From: Pseudomonadota bacterium | GTDB lineage: Bacteria; Pseudomonadota; Gammaproteobacteria; JAADHS01 | Assembly (NCBI GenBank): GCA_021821045.1 | Contig: JAKACW010000005.1 | Coordinates: 44,022-108,021, forward strand | Reading direction: 5' to 3' | DNA: 64,000 nt | Shown here: positions 1 through 9,573 of the stretch, one piece after another | Position numbering within the stretch: position 1 is the stretch's first letter | Layout: each line of letters opens with the position of its first letter | Notes under the pieces: model-generated | What the model was told of the DNA's origin: nothing | The model's database searches: none | Seen by the model: only the letters and a program-made list of their open reading frames with translations | Program-made: the position numbers and the translations under genes

Positions 1-2
1 CT

Positions 3-3000
3 TTCATGGCCCATCACCAAGGCATGAGTCTGTTGGCGCTAGCCTACGTACTGCTGGACCGGCCGATGCAACGCCGCTTCATGTCCGATCCGCTCATTCG
101 GGCGACCGAATTGCTGCTGCAAGAACGCGTGCCGAAGAAGGGGGCCACGCTGCACCCGCACGCGGCCGAAGTGAGCGCCCCCGAACGCCCCTTTACCGAG
201 GACGAGGGTGCAACCATGCGCGTGTTCACTGATCCGAACGCGCCCCTGCCCGAGGTTCACTTGCTGTCCAACGGACGCTATCACGTTATGGCAACCCATG
301 CCGGCGGAGGTTACAGCCGTTGGCGCGACTTGGCGGTCACCCGCTGGCGCGAGGACGTGACGGCCGACGCCTGGGGCACATTCATATATTTGCGCGACCG
401 TGATACGGGGCATTACTGGTCGAGTGCCTATCAACCGACCTTGTGCAAGGCGGATCACTACGAGGCGATCTTTGTCCAAGCCCGGGCCGAGTACCGCCGG
501 CGCGATCACGCCATCGAATCTCATACGGAAATAACCGTGTCGGCCGAGGACGACGTCGAAATACGCCGCGTTACCCTCGCCAACCTGTCGTCCCGCACCC
601 GGCGGATCGAGGTAACGAGTTACGCGGAGGTCGTGTTGGCACCGTTGAACACCGATCTGGCCCATCGCGCGTTCAGCAACCTGTTCGTGCAAACCGAGAT
701 TCTTCCCGATCGACACGCGATCTTGTGCACGCGTCGACGCCGCACGCCACAAGAGCAGACGTCGTGGATGTTTCACCTGTTGGTGGCACCCGGCGCGGTA
801 AGCGGCGAACCGTCCTACGAGACGGATCGTGCCCGGTTCATCGGCCGAGGCCGAAGCGTGGGCCAACCGGCTGCATTGGAACGCGGCGCCGAGCTGTCGA
901 ATACCGACGGTCCGGTGCTCGACCCCATCGTGGCGATGCGCCGCGTAATCGAGCTGTCGCCGGACGAATCGGGAACTGTACACGTGATCTCCGGTGTCGC
1001 GCCGACCCGTGAGGCCGCATTGGCTTTGCTCGACAAGTATTGTGACCGCCATTTCGTCGATCGCGCGTTCGAGATGGCGTGGCTCCAAAGTCAGGACGTG
1101 CTGCGACACCTGAACGCAACTGAATCCGACGCCCAACTCTGGGGTCGACTGGCAAGTTCGATGGTTCACAGCACTATCTTGCGCCGGGCTTCACCCAGCA
1201 TTCTCGCCCGCAACCGACTCGGTCAAGCAGGACTGTGGCGCTTTGGCATTTCGGGCGATCTTCCTATGCTCCTGGTGCGGATCGGCAACGTGAACCGCAT
1301 CGATTTGATAAAACAAACGCTGCAGGCCCATGCATACTGGCGGATGAAAGGCTTGGTCGTCGATCTAGTGATTCTAAACGAGGACTTCTCCGGCTACCGC
1401 GCCGTGCTCCACGACCAGATCATGGGGCTGATAAACGCGGGCCCCGAAACGCAAATCATCGACAAGCCCGGAGGGGTTTTCGTGCGCCGCGCCGAAGACC
1501 TTTCCGAAGAAGACCGGGTCCTGTTCCAGACCGTCGCCCGCGTGGTACTCACCGATACCGCCGAGACGTTTGCCGAACAGGTGCAACGCCGCATACCGGC
1601 AGAGCGCTTGCCAAGCCGTCTCACCCCGGCGCATCAACCCGTGCCGGAGGCGATTCAGCCGCTACTCCCACACGACCGCATTTTCTTCAACGGACTGGGT
1701 GGGTTCACGCCGGATGGGCGCGAGTACGTCGTCACCCTCGAGCCCGGTCAGAGCACACCGGCGCCGTGGGTGAATGTCATCGCCAGCCCGCACATCGGCA
1801 CGGTCGTCAGCGAGAGCGGCAGCGCGTACACCTGGGTGGAGAACGCCCACGAGTTTCGACTGACCCCCTTTCACAACGACCCACTGACCGACATCAGCGG
1901 GGAGGCGCTGTACATCCGGGACGAGGAAACCGGCGCGTTCTGGTCGCCCACGCCACTGCCCGCCCGCGGCCGCTCCGGGTATGTATGCCGGCATGGTTTT
2001 GGGTACAGCGCATTCGAGCACTTCGAAGCCGGCATCTCGTCCGAGCTGTTCACCTACGTAGCGATGGATGCGCCGGTGAAGTTCGCCGTTATCAAGCTGC
2101 GCAATCACTCTGGGCGTCCACGGCGGATGTCCCTTACGGGGTATTGGGAGTTGGCGCTCGGCGAGTGGCGACATGCCAACATGATGCACGTTGTCACCGA
2201 AATTGACCCACATAGCGGCGCGCTATTTGCCCGCAATGCCTACAGCCGGGAGTGGGCATCGCGAACTGTTTTTGTGCAAGTCAGCGAATCTGCGTTGCGA
2301 ACCGTGACGGGGAACCGCGTCGAGTTCATCGGCCGCAACGGAACCCTGGCCAACCCGGCGGCCATGCGTCGCACGCGTTTATCGGGCAGAACGGGCGCCG
2401 GTTTTGACCCATGCGCGGCGATGCAAACCCGGATCGAACTTGCCGACGGCGAGGAGCGCGACGTCGTGTTCATCATCGGCGCGGCCCGCACCACCGACGA
2501 AGCGCAGTATTTTATCCAGCGCTTCAGCGGACCAGGCGGCGCGCGCCAGGCATTGGAAACGGTGTGGGGTCACTGGAACCATGCATTGAGCGCAGTGTAT
2601 GTAGAGACGCCGGATCGCGCGCTCGATGTGTTGGCCAACGGCTGGCTGGTGTATCAGACGCTGTCATGCCGGCTGTGGGGACGCAGTGGATATTATCAGT
2701 CCGGCGGGGCCTACGGTTTTCGCGACCAATTGCAGGACACCATGGCGCTAATTCACGCCACGCCGTGGCTCGCGCGCGAGCAGTTGATCCGTTGCGCCGA
2801 ACGCCAATTCCTGCTGGGCGACGTGCAACACTGGTGGCACCCGCCCACCGGACACGGGGTTCGCACTCATTTTTCCGACGACTATTTGTGGTTGCCGTAT
2901 GCAACGTGTCGGTATGTGATGGCAACCGGCGATACCGGCGTCCTCGACGAGCAGGTGCATTTTCTCGAGGGCCGCGCATTGAATCCCGAAGAGGAGGCGT

Positions 3001-4085
3001 ACTACGACCAGCCGCAACGCTCGACGGAGTCGGCCAGTCTGTACGAGCACTGTGTTCGAGCAATCAAATACGGTTTGCGTTTTGGCGCACATCAGATGCC
3101 GCTGATGGGCTGCGGCGACTGGAACGACGGCATGAATCTGGTCGGTCGCGACGGCAAGGGCGAGAGTGTTTGGCTGGCCTGGTTTTTGTTCGAGAACTTG
3201 CGCTCGTTCGCAAACTTGGCGCGCGGCCGGGCCGATGACGCATTCGCCGAGCTATGCGCAGCGCAAGCGGAGTCGCTGCGCGGCAACATCGAGACGCATG
3301 CTTGGGACGGCGGCTGGTACCGGCGGGCCTACTTCGATGACGGGACACCCTTGGGCTCGTCCACCAACGACGAATGCCAAATCGACTCCATCAGCCAGAG
3401 TTGGTCGGTTATATCCGGCGGCGGCGATCCCATACGCGCGCGCCAAGCGATGGCGGCCGTCGACAAACGTCTGGTGCGGCGCGATGCGCGGCTGATCCAA
3501 CTGCTCGACCCGCCCTTCGACAAATCCGCTCTCGAGCCGGGCTACATCAAAGGTTACGTGCCCGGAGTGCGTGAAAACGGCGGCCAATATACCCACGCCG
3601 CAATATGGACCACGATGGCATTCGCCATGATGGGCGACCGGGAACGGGCGTGGGAATTGTTCGCCATGCTCAACCCCATCCATCATGGCAGCGAACCGCA
3701 GACCATCGATCGTTACAAGGTCGAACCGTATGTCATGTGCGCGGATATTTATGGCGCCCCACCGCACACGGGCCGAGGCGGCTGGACGTGGTACACCGGC
3801 GCAGCCGGTTGGATGTACCGGCTGATCATGGAAACGCTGCTGGGCGTGCGCTTGGAGGTGGACAAGTTACGCATAACGCCATGCATACCGGACGGCTGGG
3901 ATTCGTACAAAGTCCACTACCGCTATCGCGAAACGGCCTACCACATCACGGTCAAACGCGTAGGCGACAAGGCGGAGCGTGTCATCGGCGTGACGGTGGA
4001 CGGAGCGGACCTCGGAGGGCAGCAAGACACGATTCCCCTCGTGGACGACCGGCGCGATCACCAGGTGGAAGTGGCCGTGGGCTAG
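3..4085 (+). CDS. ndvB: Cyclic beta-glucan synthase, C-terminal part (NdvB-like, GH94 region)
   Basis: The reading frame is open at the left window edge, so the N-terminal glycosyltransferase part is missing. The 1359 residues seen begin with the MAHHQGMSLLAL motif typical of the NdvB middle region. They then hold two related beta-rich carbohydrate-binding repeats (about residues 85-330 and 590-850) and an alpha/alpha-barrel of the GH94 phosphorylase type. GH94 landmarks are GAYGFRDQLQD, the GDWNDGMN loop that carries the catalytic Asp in this family, and GGWTWYTGAAGWMYR near the end. Family members make cyclic or linear beta-glucans at the inner membrane for export to the periplasm, and the C-terminal domain is thought to control chain length by phosphorolysis. 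The linkage made here cannot be told from sequence. It converges on wrbA with a 60-bp gap. Confidence 0.9.
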   Translation, partial: FMAHHQGMSLLALAYVLLDRPMQRRFMSDPLIRATELLLQERVPKKGATLHPHAAEVSAPERPFTEDEGATMRVFTDPNAPLPEVHLLSNGRYHVMATHAGGGYSRWRDLAVTRWREDVTADAWGTFIYLRDRDTGHYWSSAYQPTLCKADHYEAIFVQARAEYRRRDHAIESHTEITVSAEDDVEIRRVTLANLSSRTRRIEVTSYAEVVLAPLNTDLAHRAFSNLFVQTEILPDRHAILCTRRRRTPQEQTSWMFHLLVAPGAVSGEPSYETDRARFIGRGRSVGQPAALERGAELSNTDGPVLDPIVAMRRVIELSPDESGTVHVISGVAPTREAALALLDKYCDRHFVDRAFEMAWLQSQDVLRHLNATESDAQLWGRLASSMVHSTILRRASPSILARNRLGQAGLWRFGISGDLPMLLVRIGNVNRIDLIKQTLQAHAYWRMKGLVVDLVILNEDFSGYRAVLHDQIMGLINAGPETQIIDKPGGVFVRRAEDLSEEDRVLFQTVARVVLTDTAETFAEQVQRRIPAERLPSRLTPAHQPVPEAIQPLLPHDRIFFNGLGGFTPDGREYVVTLEPGQSTPAPWVNVIASPHIGTVVSESGSAYTWVENAHEFRLTPFHNDPLTDISGEALYIRDEETGAFWSPTPLPARGRSGYVCRHGFGYSAFEHFEAGISSELFTYVAMDAPVKFAVIKLRNHSGRPRRMSLTGYWELALGEWRHANMMHVVTEIDPHSGALFARNAYSREWASRTVFVQVSESALRTVTGNRVEFIGRNGTLANPAAMRRTRLSGRTGAGFDPCAAMQTRIELADGEERDVVFIIGAARTTDEAQYFIQRFSGPGGARQALETVWGHWNHALSAVYVETPDRALDVLANGWLVYQTLSCRLWGRSGYYQSGGAYGFRDQLQDTMALIHATPWLAREQLIRCAERQFLLGDVQHWWHPPTGHGVRTHFSDDYLWLPYATCRYVMATGDTGVLDEQVHFLEGRALNPEEEAYYDQPQRSTESASLYEHCVRAIKYGLRFGAHQMPLMGCGDWNDGMNLVGRDGKGESVWLAWFLFENLRSFANLARGRADDAFAELCAAQAESLRGNIETHAWDGGWYRRAYFDDGTPLGSSTNDECQIDSISQSWSVISGGGDPIRARQAMAAVDKRLVRRDARLIQLLDPPFDKSALEPGYIKGYVPGVRENGGQYTHAAIWTTMAFAMMGDRERAWELFAMLNPIHHGSEPQTIDRYKVEPYVMCADIYGAPPHTGRGGWTWYTGAAGWMYRLIMETLLGVRLEVDKLRITPCIPDGWDSYKVHYRYRETAYHITVKRVGDKAERVIGVTVDGADLGGQQDTIPLVDDRRDHQVEVAVG

Positions 4086-4145
4086 CGCGGGCTGCCCATA
4101 CGGCCAGCCTCTCTAAATGCCGTTAGACCGCAAGCGTAGCAAACG

Positions 4146-4766
4146 TCATTCCGGGTTCCGCGCCAACCGCGCCGCAATGGACGTCACATGTCGGCCTTGA
4201 AAACGAGCGCCGTCCAATTCGTTCGCGCTGGGCATACGCTCGCCCTTGCCACCGGCGATGGTGCTAGCGCCATAGGGGGAGCCGCCGGTGATTTCGTCCA
4301 TGCGGGTCTGGCCGGCAAATGTGTATGGGAGGCCGACGACGATCATGCCTTGGTGCAGCAAAGTGACGTGAAAGCTGAGGATGGTGGATTCCTGGCCGCC
4401 GTGCTGGGTGGCGCTGCTGGTGAAGACGCTGCCGACCTTGCCAACAAGGGCTCCGCTGGACCACAACTTTCCCGTGGCATCGAGAAACTGGCGCATCTGG
4501 CCGCACATATTGCCGAACCGGGTCGGGCTGCCGAAGATGATCGCATCGGCGTTGGGAAGCTCATCCACCGTCGCCAGTGGCACGTCGGCGAGCTTCTTTT
4601 GTGCAGCTGTTGCACCCATCTTTTCCAGTACTTCGCGCGGAAGCGTTTCGGGAACCCGGCGTAGTGCAGCCTTCGCGCCCTTTACCTGCTCGACCCCCTC
4701 CGCTATTGCCTCGGCCATGCGGTGCACGTGTCCGTACATCGAGTAATACACGATCAGCACATTCAT
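4146..4766 (-). CDS. wrbA: NAD(P)H:quinone oxidoreductase WrbA
   Basis: A 206-residue flavodoxin-fold protein, about the length of E. coli WrbA (198). It starts [17 protein letters not shown], the FMN phosphate-binding loop of the family. [17 protein letters not shown] (about residues 80-96) and [12 protein letters not shown] (about 115-127) are also family-conserved FMN-site segments. WrbA is a soluble tetrameric FMN enzyme that reduces quinones by two electrons and so avoids semiquinone radicals. The ATG follows an AGGAGA-like ribosome site. It stands alone, between a converging glucan synthase and a diverging membrane protein. Nothing is missing from the known active site. Confidence 0.95.
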   Translation of the reverse strand: MNVLIVYYSMYGHVHRMAEAIAEGVEQVKGAKAALRRVPETLPREVLEKMGATAAQKKLADVPLATVDELPNADAIIFGSPTRFGNMCGQMRQFLDATGKLWSSGALVGKVGSVFTSSATQHGGQESTILSFHVTLLHQGMIVVGLPYTFAGQTRMDEITGGSPYGASTIAGGKGERMPSANELDGARFQGRHVTSIAARLARNPE

Positions 4767-4947
4767 ATTGCTCTCCTTGCGATATCTGATGGGATTGGTA
4801 AAAGACTATATGAAAATTCGAATTCACATAAAGTGAAGCTATGATCGTCGATATTGGCGTGATCGTACGATATGTCGTGCCATCTGAGGCGCAATTGCAT
4901 GTATTCTTTGGATCCAGCACGCAAGCAACACCATTAAGCCGCACCGC

Positions 4948-5652
4948 ATGAGCAAATCCGACCCGAGCCCAAACACGCCCGACAACGTCCCGCCGGATCT
5001 GGCGGCCCGCATCCACCGCGGCGTCGTGGCCGTGCTGCTTCTGGTGATGACCGTCGAGACACTGGTGGCGCTTTACAACCAACAGTGGCTGACCGCCTTC
5101 CTGGTGCTCGCCATCATGGCGGTTATCATTGCGCCGGGGGCATTGGGTCGCCGGTTCCAAGTGCACATCCCGGCCGAGTTTCAATTGCTGGCCGTCGTCT
5201 TCGTGTTCGCCGCGCTGTTTCTCGGCGAGATACGCCGCTACTACGAACGCATTTGGTGGTGGGACATCGCTCTGCACGTTAGTTCGGGACTGCTGCTGGG
5301 TATTCTCGGTTTTCTGTTGGTCTATGTGCTTAACGAGAGCAAGCGCGTCGACTTGCACATGCGACCACGCTTCGTTGCGCTATTCGCGTTTTCGTTTGCC
5401 CTCGCGGCCGGCGTGCTGTGGGAAATCTTCGAATTCGCAATGGACCAGCTCGCCGGAACAAACATGCAGAAACCGATGTTCGGCGATCCTTCGGGGCTGA
5501 CCGACACAATGTGGGACTTGATCGTCGATTCGCTAGGCGCGCTGATCATCAGCCTGTTGGGCTGGTGGTATATGGAACGCGGCCAGCGGTCGTTCATCGA
5601 AACCTGGATCCGTAAATTCATCGAACGCAATCCGCATCTGTTTCGGGGCTAA
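4948..5652 (+). CDS. YjdF/DUF2238-like integral membrane protein
   Basis: A 234-residue protein with about six hydrophobic helices after a polar N-terminus. The WWWDIALHVSSG and WEIFEFAMDQL segments and the late GDPSGLTDTMWDLIVDSLGA segment match the pattern of the YjdF (DUF2238) inner-membrane family, which has conserved His, Glu and Asp residues in its membrane helices. The biochemical role of that family is not established. The gene diverges from wrbA with about 180 bp between, so it probably has its own promoter. Nothing in the sequence points to a substrate. Confidence 0.7.
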   Translation: MSKSDPSPNTPDNVPPDLAARIHRGVVAVLLLVMTVETLVALYNQQWLTAFLVLAIMAVIIAPGALGRRFQVHIPAEFQLLAVVFVFAALFLGEIRRYYERIWWWDIALHVSSGLLLGILGFLLVYVLNESKRVDLHMRPRFVALFAFSFALAAGVLWEIFEFAMDQLAGTNMQKPMFGDPSGLTDTMWDLIVDSLGALIISLLGWWYMERGQRSFIETWIRKFIERNPHLFRG

Positions 5653-5744
5653 GAACTGAACTCCATACACGGACGCCGGTCTCAACCGGTCGAGCCTCGC
5701 TGGCTACAATACCGGTCAGCCATTGGACGACGGAGAGCATAGTA

Positions 5745-6473
5745 ATGACCGCCACGAAAATGCGCATCAGCAACCCCCAAGACACCACGTCTTTAGTGTC
5801 CAGCGAAGAAGCGATCTATTCTCGACTTCTCCCCTTGCGAGGCGCAACCGTGGTTGAACTGGGCTGCGGGAGCGCGGTGCACACTCGCGCCATCGCCGAA
5901 AGAACCGGCGTGGCCCACATCCACGCTTTCGAGGTGGACGAGATCCAGCATGCGCGAAACCTGGCGGAGGAACGCCCCCGCAATATCTCGTTTCATGCCG
6001 GCGGCGCCGAGGCGATTTCCCTCGAGGCGGATGTCGCCGACATCGTGATGATGTTCAAGTCGCTGCACCATGTGCCCGTTCAGCTCATGGACCAGGCATT
6101 GCGGGAAGTTGCCCGAATCCTGCGTCCAGGCGGCTACGCTTACATCTCCGAGCCGGTGTTTGCCGGCGATTTCAACAACATCCTGCGCATGTTCCATGAC
6201 GAACAAGCCGTCCGTGAAGCCGCCTTCGCCGCCGTCACCCGCGCGGTGGCATCAGGCCTGTTCGCCCTCGCCGGTCAGACTTTTTTCCTGACGCCAAACA
6301 CGTTCGAGGATTTCGCCGACTTTGAAGCCCGCATCCTAAATGTTACTCATACCCACCACCATTTGAGCCCGGAACTCTACGGCGCGGTGAAAGCGAAGTT
6401 CGAAAGCCACATGACGCCCGACGGGGCACAATTCGTCATGCCCATTCGGGTGGATCTGCTGCGCAAGGCCTGA
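5745..6473 (+). CDS. Class I SAM-dependent methyltransferase
   Basis: A 242-residue soluble protein. Motif I, VVELGCGSAVHTRAIAE (about residues 36-52), forms the AdoMet-binding loop. An acidic residue ends strand 2 (AFEVDE), and MMFKSLHHVP followed by ARILRPGGYAYISEP fits the Methyltransf_11 pattern. It is therefore an AdoMet-dependent methyltransferase of unknown substrate. GGAGAG lies just ahead of the ATG. Neighbours (a membrane protein upstream, a lipoprotein downstream) give no clue to the acceptor, which could be a small molecule, quinone or lipid. Confidence 0.8.
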   Translation: MTATKMRISNPQDTTSLVSSEEAIYSRLLPLRGATVVELGCGSAVHTRAIAERTGVAHIHAFEVDEIQHARNLAEERPRNISFHAGGAEAISLEADVADIVMMFKSLHHVPVQLMDQALREVARILRPGGYAYISEPVFAGDFNNILRMFHDEQAVREAAFAAVTRAVASGLFALAGQTFFLTPNTFEDFADFEARILNVTHTHHHLSPELYGAVKAKFESHMTPDGAQFVMPIRVDLLRKA

Positions 6474-6607
6474 ACGCTAGTTCCCAGCAACTTTACATAG
6501 TTTGAAAGCGACCCGCGGCCGTAGCTGTCAACAGACTCGACCTAGCGTAGAATCGGTAACGCCAATAACAATTAAATGGCCCGGCTAACGGCTGGAAGGG
6601 AGGATGA

Positions 6608-7243
6608 ATGAATTTCTCGAGACCGCGGTTTCGCGCAATTGCTTTTTTGATTGCAGGCTTCATTGCCGCATGCGGCAGCGACTCTGGCGATCCGGACCTG
6701 GCTTTCACTGGTTCCAGCGCTCCTCCGCTGAGCGACACAAACGCCGACGGCTTCAATCTCGCCGCGCCCGTGGACTACTGGGAGATCAGAGGGCGCAATC
6801 CAGATAGCGCATCTGGCCTCCAACCTAGTGAACGCATTTTTCGCTACGACGCGGATCGCTACGCATCACTGAGTGAAGCCCAGATTTCCGACCTCGCGGC
6901 CGCTGATTCCCAAACCGGGTTTCGTTACGGCTGCATTCCCGCATCGTGCGCGATCTACGCCGTCGCGGTCACCGGCGACACGACGCTGATCATCAACTCG
7001 ACCCCATTGCTTCTTGCCTTCATCGGCACCATCGACACCGCCGCGGAACTCACGCTGTGGCTTTGGGCGGCGGACTACGAGCTGCGCCAGTATCGCCGAA
7101 CCGCGGGCGGTTACGAAGCATTTGTCGTGCAGGACAACGCCTGTGGGCGGGTGCGAACGGCAATTGTCTTCGTCGACACCAACGGCGTTATCACGGAATT
7201 GGAGTCCGTCGTCCGCGAGGATCGCAACGCGCCGTGCACCTGA
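6608..7243 (+). CDS. Putative lipoprotein, unknown function
   Basis: 211 residues. The N-terminus is basic, then hydrophobic, and ends in a lipobox (FIAAC, Cys22), so export and lipidation are expected. The residue after Cys is Gly, and Ser and Asp follow. The mature part is acidic, with no recognised fold. Three cysteines (in YGCIPASC and NACG) could form disulfides in the periplasm. GGGAGG at about 6598-6603 precedes two nearby ATGs at 6604 and 6608. Only the second gives the lipoprotein frame, which decides the start. No operon partner is evident. Confidence 0.6.
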   Translation: MNFSRPRFRAIAFLIAGFIAACGSDSGDPDLAFTGSSAPPLSDTNADGFNLAAPVDYWEIRGRNPDSASGLQPSERIFRYDADRYASLSEAQISDLAAADSQTGFRYGCIPASCAIYAVAVTGDTTLIINSTPLLLAFIGTIDTAAELTLWLWAADYELRQYRRTAGGYEAFVVQDNACGRVRTAIVFVDTNGVITELESVVREDRNAPCT

Positions 7244-7474
7244 GCGGCGACGCTGGCGACTATGAATCGGTGAACACGCAAGGTCATCACCCACTCTGAC
7301 CCAGCGTCCCGACCACCCACAGAAACCCGACCCGCTCTTGCTCAAGGCGCAGGCCCTGGCGAACGCGGTCGTGCCGCTGATCATCGAACAATTCCCGTTC
7401 CGTCGCCGTGAGGCGCGCACGGCCGTGCTTAACCGGATCAGCCTCCTCGCCCCACGGCCACTCGTCGGCCTGCA

Positions 7475-7885
7475 TTATTCGGCACTAAACGGATTCACAA
7501 CACGAAGGCCAGGGACCCGCGCGAATTCCGCGACGTTTCCCGTCATCACCGGGTAGCCGAGGGCGAGGCCTGTCGCGGCGATGAGCAGGTCGTGGGCACC
7601 TATGGGCATTCCCTGCCGCGCCAGTTCGGCGAATATTTCGGCGTGGACGCGTGCCACGTCCGTCGTGAATGCAATGGCTGGGATACGGCTGATAATCGCT
7701 TCGACAAACGCGGCGCGCTTGGCGCGCACTTCAGGCGTCGTCGCTCTATGCACGCCGACCAAAAGCTCGGACACGGTTATCGCGCTAATAAACACCTCGC
7801 CCAGTTCTTCCCACCTTGCGAAGTCGACGGTTTCTTTCAGTCGCTCGAAGCGGATGAAAACATTGGTGTCGACGATTAATCCCAC
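7475..7885 (-). CDS. vapC: PIN-domain ribonuclease toxin, VapC family
   Basis: 136 residues beginning GLIVDTNVFIRFER, with the first PIN acidic residue (Asp in VDTN). A conserved Glu lies in TVSELLVG, and further acidic residues in IGAHDLLIAATG and in TGNVAEFARV. These are the Mg-binding set of VapC-type RNases that cleave tRNA or rRNA. The start is a GTG, and the first 10 bases overlap the end of the antitoxin gene, which implies translational coupling. All catalytic acids appear present, so the toxin should be active when not bound by its partner. Confidence 0.9.
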   Translation of the reverse strand: MGLIVDTNVFIRFERLKETVDFARWEELGEVFISAITVSELLVGVHRATTPEVRAKRAAFVEAIISRIPAIAFTTDVARVHAEIFAELARQGMPIGAHDLLIAATGLALGYPVMTGNVAEFARVPGLRVVNPFSAE

Positions 7886-8154
7886 TCGCTGGTTTCCTCG
7901 CGGCCGGTGGCGTCTCTTATTTCAGCCAAGTCGCGCTCGAATGTCGCGGCGTCACCCTCGTCGAGGGCCGGCAATTGGGCAAGCAGGTTCCCCAAGTCGC
8001 TGACGCGGACGGGGCTGGCCGGGCCGGCAGGCACGATTCGCGCGACGATTTCATTGCCGCGGATGACCTCAAAGCTTTGTCCTTGATATTTCACCCTATT
8101 CATGAGTTCCGAGAACTGCCGTGCCGCCTCGGTGGCGGTGACTTTTGTCGCCAT
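7876..8154 (-). CDS. Phd/YefM-family antitoxin paired with the PIN toxin
   Basis: 92 residues. The N-terminal half (VTATEAARQFSELMNRV, then GQSFEVIRGNEIVARIVPA) is the Phd/YefM DNA-binding fold. The acidic C-terminal half, ending in EETSEWD, is the kind of tail that wraps a PIN toxin. It lies first in a two-gene operon and overlaps the toxin gene. Such antitoxins bind a palindrome at their own promoter, and one is present 25 bp upstream of the ATG. Confidence 0.88.
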   Translation of the reverse strand: MATKVTATEAARQFSELMNRVKYQGQSFEVIRGNEIVARIVPAGPASPVRVSDLGNLLAQLPALDEGDAATFERDLAEIRDATGREETSEWD

Positions 8155-8178
8155 AATAGCCGTCCTTTTTTGCTAAAA

Positions 8179-8193
8179 ATCAGATTATCTGAT
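8179..8193. promoter_or_regulatory. Candidate operator of the toxin-antitoxin operon
   Basis: A perfect palindrome, ATCAGA-TTA-TCTGAT, 25 bp upstream of the antitoxin ATG and followed by a second half-like GATTATC. Phd/YefM antitoxins repress from such sites. Binding is inferred from position and symmetry only. Confidence 0.55.
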
Positions 8194-8751
8194 TATCAGG
8201 CATTTCGTCAATAGGAAAAAAATCAACGCTCACCTAACAAAAATGACGCGGGGCAACTTGGCAACTTTGCGCACGGGCGTTCCGTCGCGCGCCTCCGCCT
8301 CTCAAGCGATAGCCTCCCGGGCGCCCTCGTCCACGACACCACCGACTTGAATGCGTCGCTGCCCAGCTAATGAGCACCGCATCAACGAGTTCGATCTCGC
8401 ATTGTCGCCATTCAGCACATCCTCGGACTATTACCTATAGCTCGCGCAAAATCACAATCTACACTTTTCATTAAGATAGCCACCGAGCTAAAACCATTCT
8501 GACAATAACAGGTTAGAACGATTGATTTCGATTGCTCCGGCCACGCCGACGCTCGTTGTATACTTCGCCAGGCCGGCCGGCGCGCGAACATTGTAAGAGA
8601 GGGAGACACAGCCAAATTCAGCGCGCGTGACACGCTCGGCGACCAACTCCAAACGGTCCGCGCGAGGGTGCCGCTTCAATCACCCCACACAAGTCACACG
8701 GCGGGCTGCTTGCTGTTTTGCTCTATCTCCAGTACTTCTGCGGAGCATCGG
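8194..8751. other. Gene-poor intergenic stretch between the TA operon and the PhnD-like gene
   Basis: About 560 bp. It contains no coding frame with a convincing start and ribosome site, no REP element and no strong terminator. The part near 8430-8520 is richer in A and T. The downstream promoter is expected here but no clear -35/-10 pair was picked out. Confidence 0.4.
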
Positions 8752-9564
8752 ATGGGACACACTGTGAGCAATGTCAGTCGCCGCGCCATCATTCTCCTTT
8801 TGCTGCTGCCTGCGGTGGCGTTGTCCGATGAAATCGAAACGTACCTCTTCGGCGTTTTTCCCCACGTTCCCACATCGAAGCTTTTCGAAATGTACTCGCC
8901 CGTCGCGAAGGACTTCGAAGCGAAACTGGGTGTTCCCGTTTCGGTTAGAACACGCAGTTCCTACTATGAATTCGAAGAAGCCATCATCTCGCAAGTTTAC
9001 GACATCGCTCTTATACAACCCTACAATTACCCCGATGCACATGACAAATACAATTACCTGCCGGTAGCTCGCCGCTCGGATCAACTGAGCGCCTTGCTGC
9101 TTGTCCGCAAGGAGTCGGATTATCAGCGCTTGGCCGATATTCGAGGCAGGATCATCGCCAGCACGGCAAAAACGGCCGCTGTCAGTCGGCTCATGGAATC
9201 GGAAGTCTTGGCCGCCGGCTTCGATCCGCAACACGATTTCGTCCGAGTTTACAAGAACAATCATTTCTCCTGCATGCAAACGGTGCTGATTGGCGGCGCC
9301 GACGCGTGCATCACGTCCGTGCGGGCCTTGGACCACTATCACAAAGTCAAACTAATCGATAAATTTCGCATTATTCACGAGAGCAAGAAGATCCCCCATG
9401 TGCTCTACGTGGTGCACAAACGCGTGCCGCAAGCGCACCGCGACGCGATAAAGCAAACGATCCTGAATTGGCAAAACACGCCGTCGGGCCGGGAAATCCT
9501 GGCGCAAAGTCAAATGATCGGTTTCTCCGAAGCACACGATTCGGAATACGACGTCTTACGATAG
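8752..9564 (+). CDS. PhnD-like periplasmic substrate-binding protein
   Basis: 270 residues from the ATG at 8752, chosen because CGGAG precedes it and it is followed by a hydrophobic signal sequence (AIILLLLLPAVALSD); an earlier in-frame ATG at 8668 lacks this arrangement. The mature part (YLFGVFPHVPTSKLFEMYSP, then DIALIQPYNYPD and SVRALDHYHKV) matches the phosphonate/phosphate binding fold used in PhnD-type ABC transporters. No permease or ATPase gene is nearby. The next gene, 9 bp downstream, is a transmembrane diguanylate cyclase. The likely role is to sense a ligand, perhaps an oxyanion, and pass the signal to that cyclase rather than to feed a transporter. Confidence 0.8.
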   Translation: MGHTVSNVSRRAIILLLLLPAVALSDEIETYLFGVFPHVPTSKLFEMYSPVAKDFEAKLGVPVSVRTRSSYYEFEEAIISQVYDIALIQPYNYPDAHDKYNYLPVARRSDQLSALLLVRKESDYQRLADIRGRIIASTAKTAAVSRLMESEVLAAGFDPQHDFVRVYKNNHFSCMQTVLIGGADACITSVRALDHYHKVKLIDKFRIIHESKKIPHVLYVVHKRVPQAHRDAIKQTILNWQNTPSGREILAQSQMIGFSEAHDSEYDVLR

Positions 9565-9573
9565 CGCGAGCCA

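Noticed and set aside
2411..3238. Frames inside the glucan synthase gene
   Set aside because: Out-of-phase shadows of the GH94 region; very Arg-rich, no start signals.
7287..7475. 62-residue frame whose ATG overlaps the vapC stop (TAATG)
   Set aside because: Coupling geometry is suggestive, but the sequence matches no known family and composition does not stand out; not enough to call a gene.
8412..8679. Two short minus-strand frames upstream of the PhnD-like gene
   Set aside because: They overlap each other in different frames and lack ribosome sites. A degenerate gene remnant cannot be excluded but is not supported.
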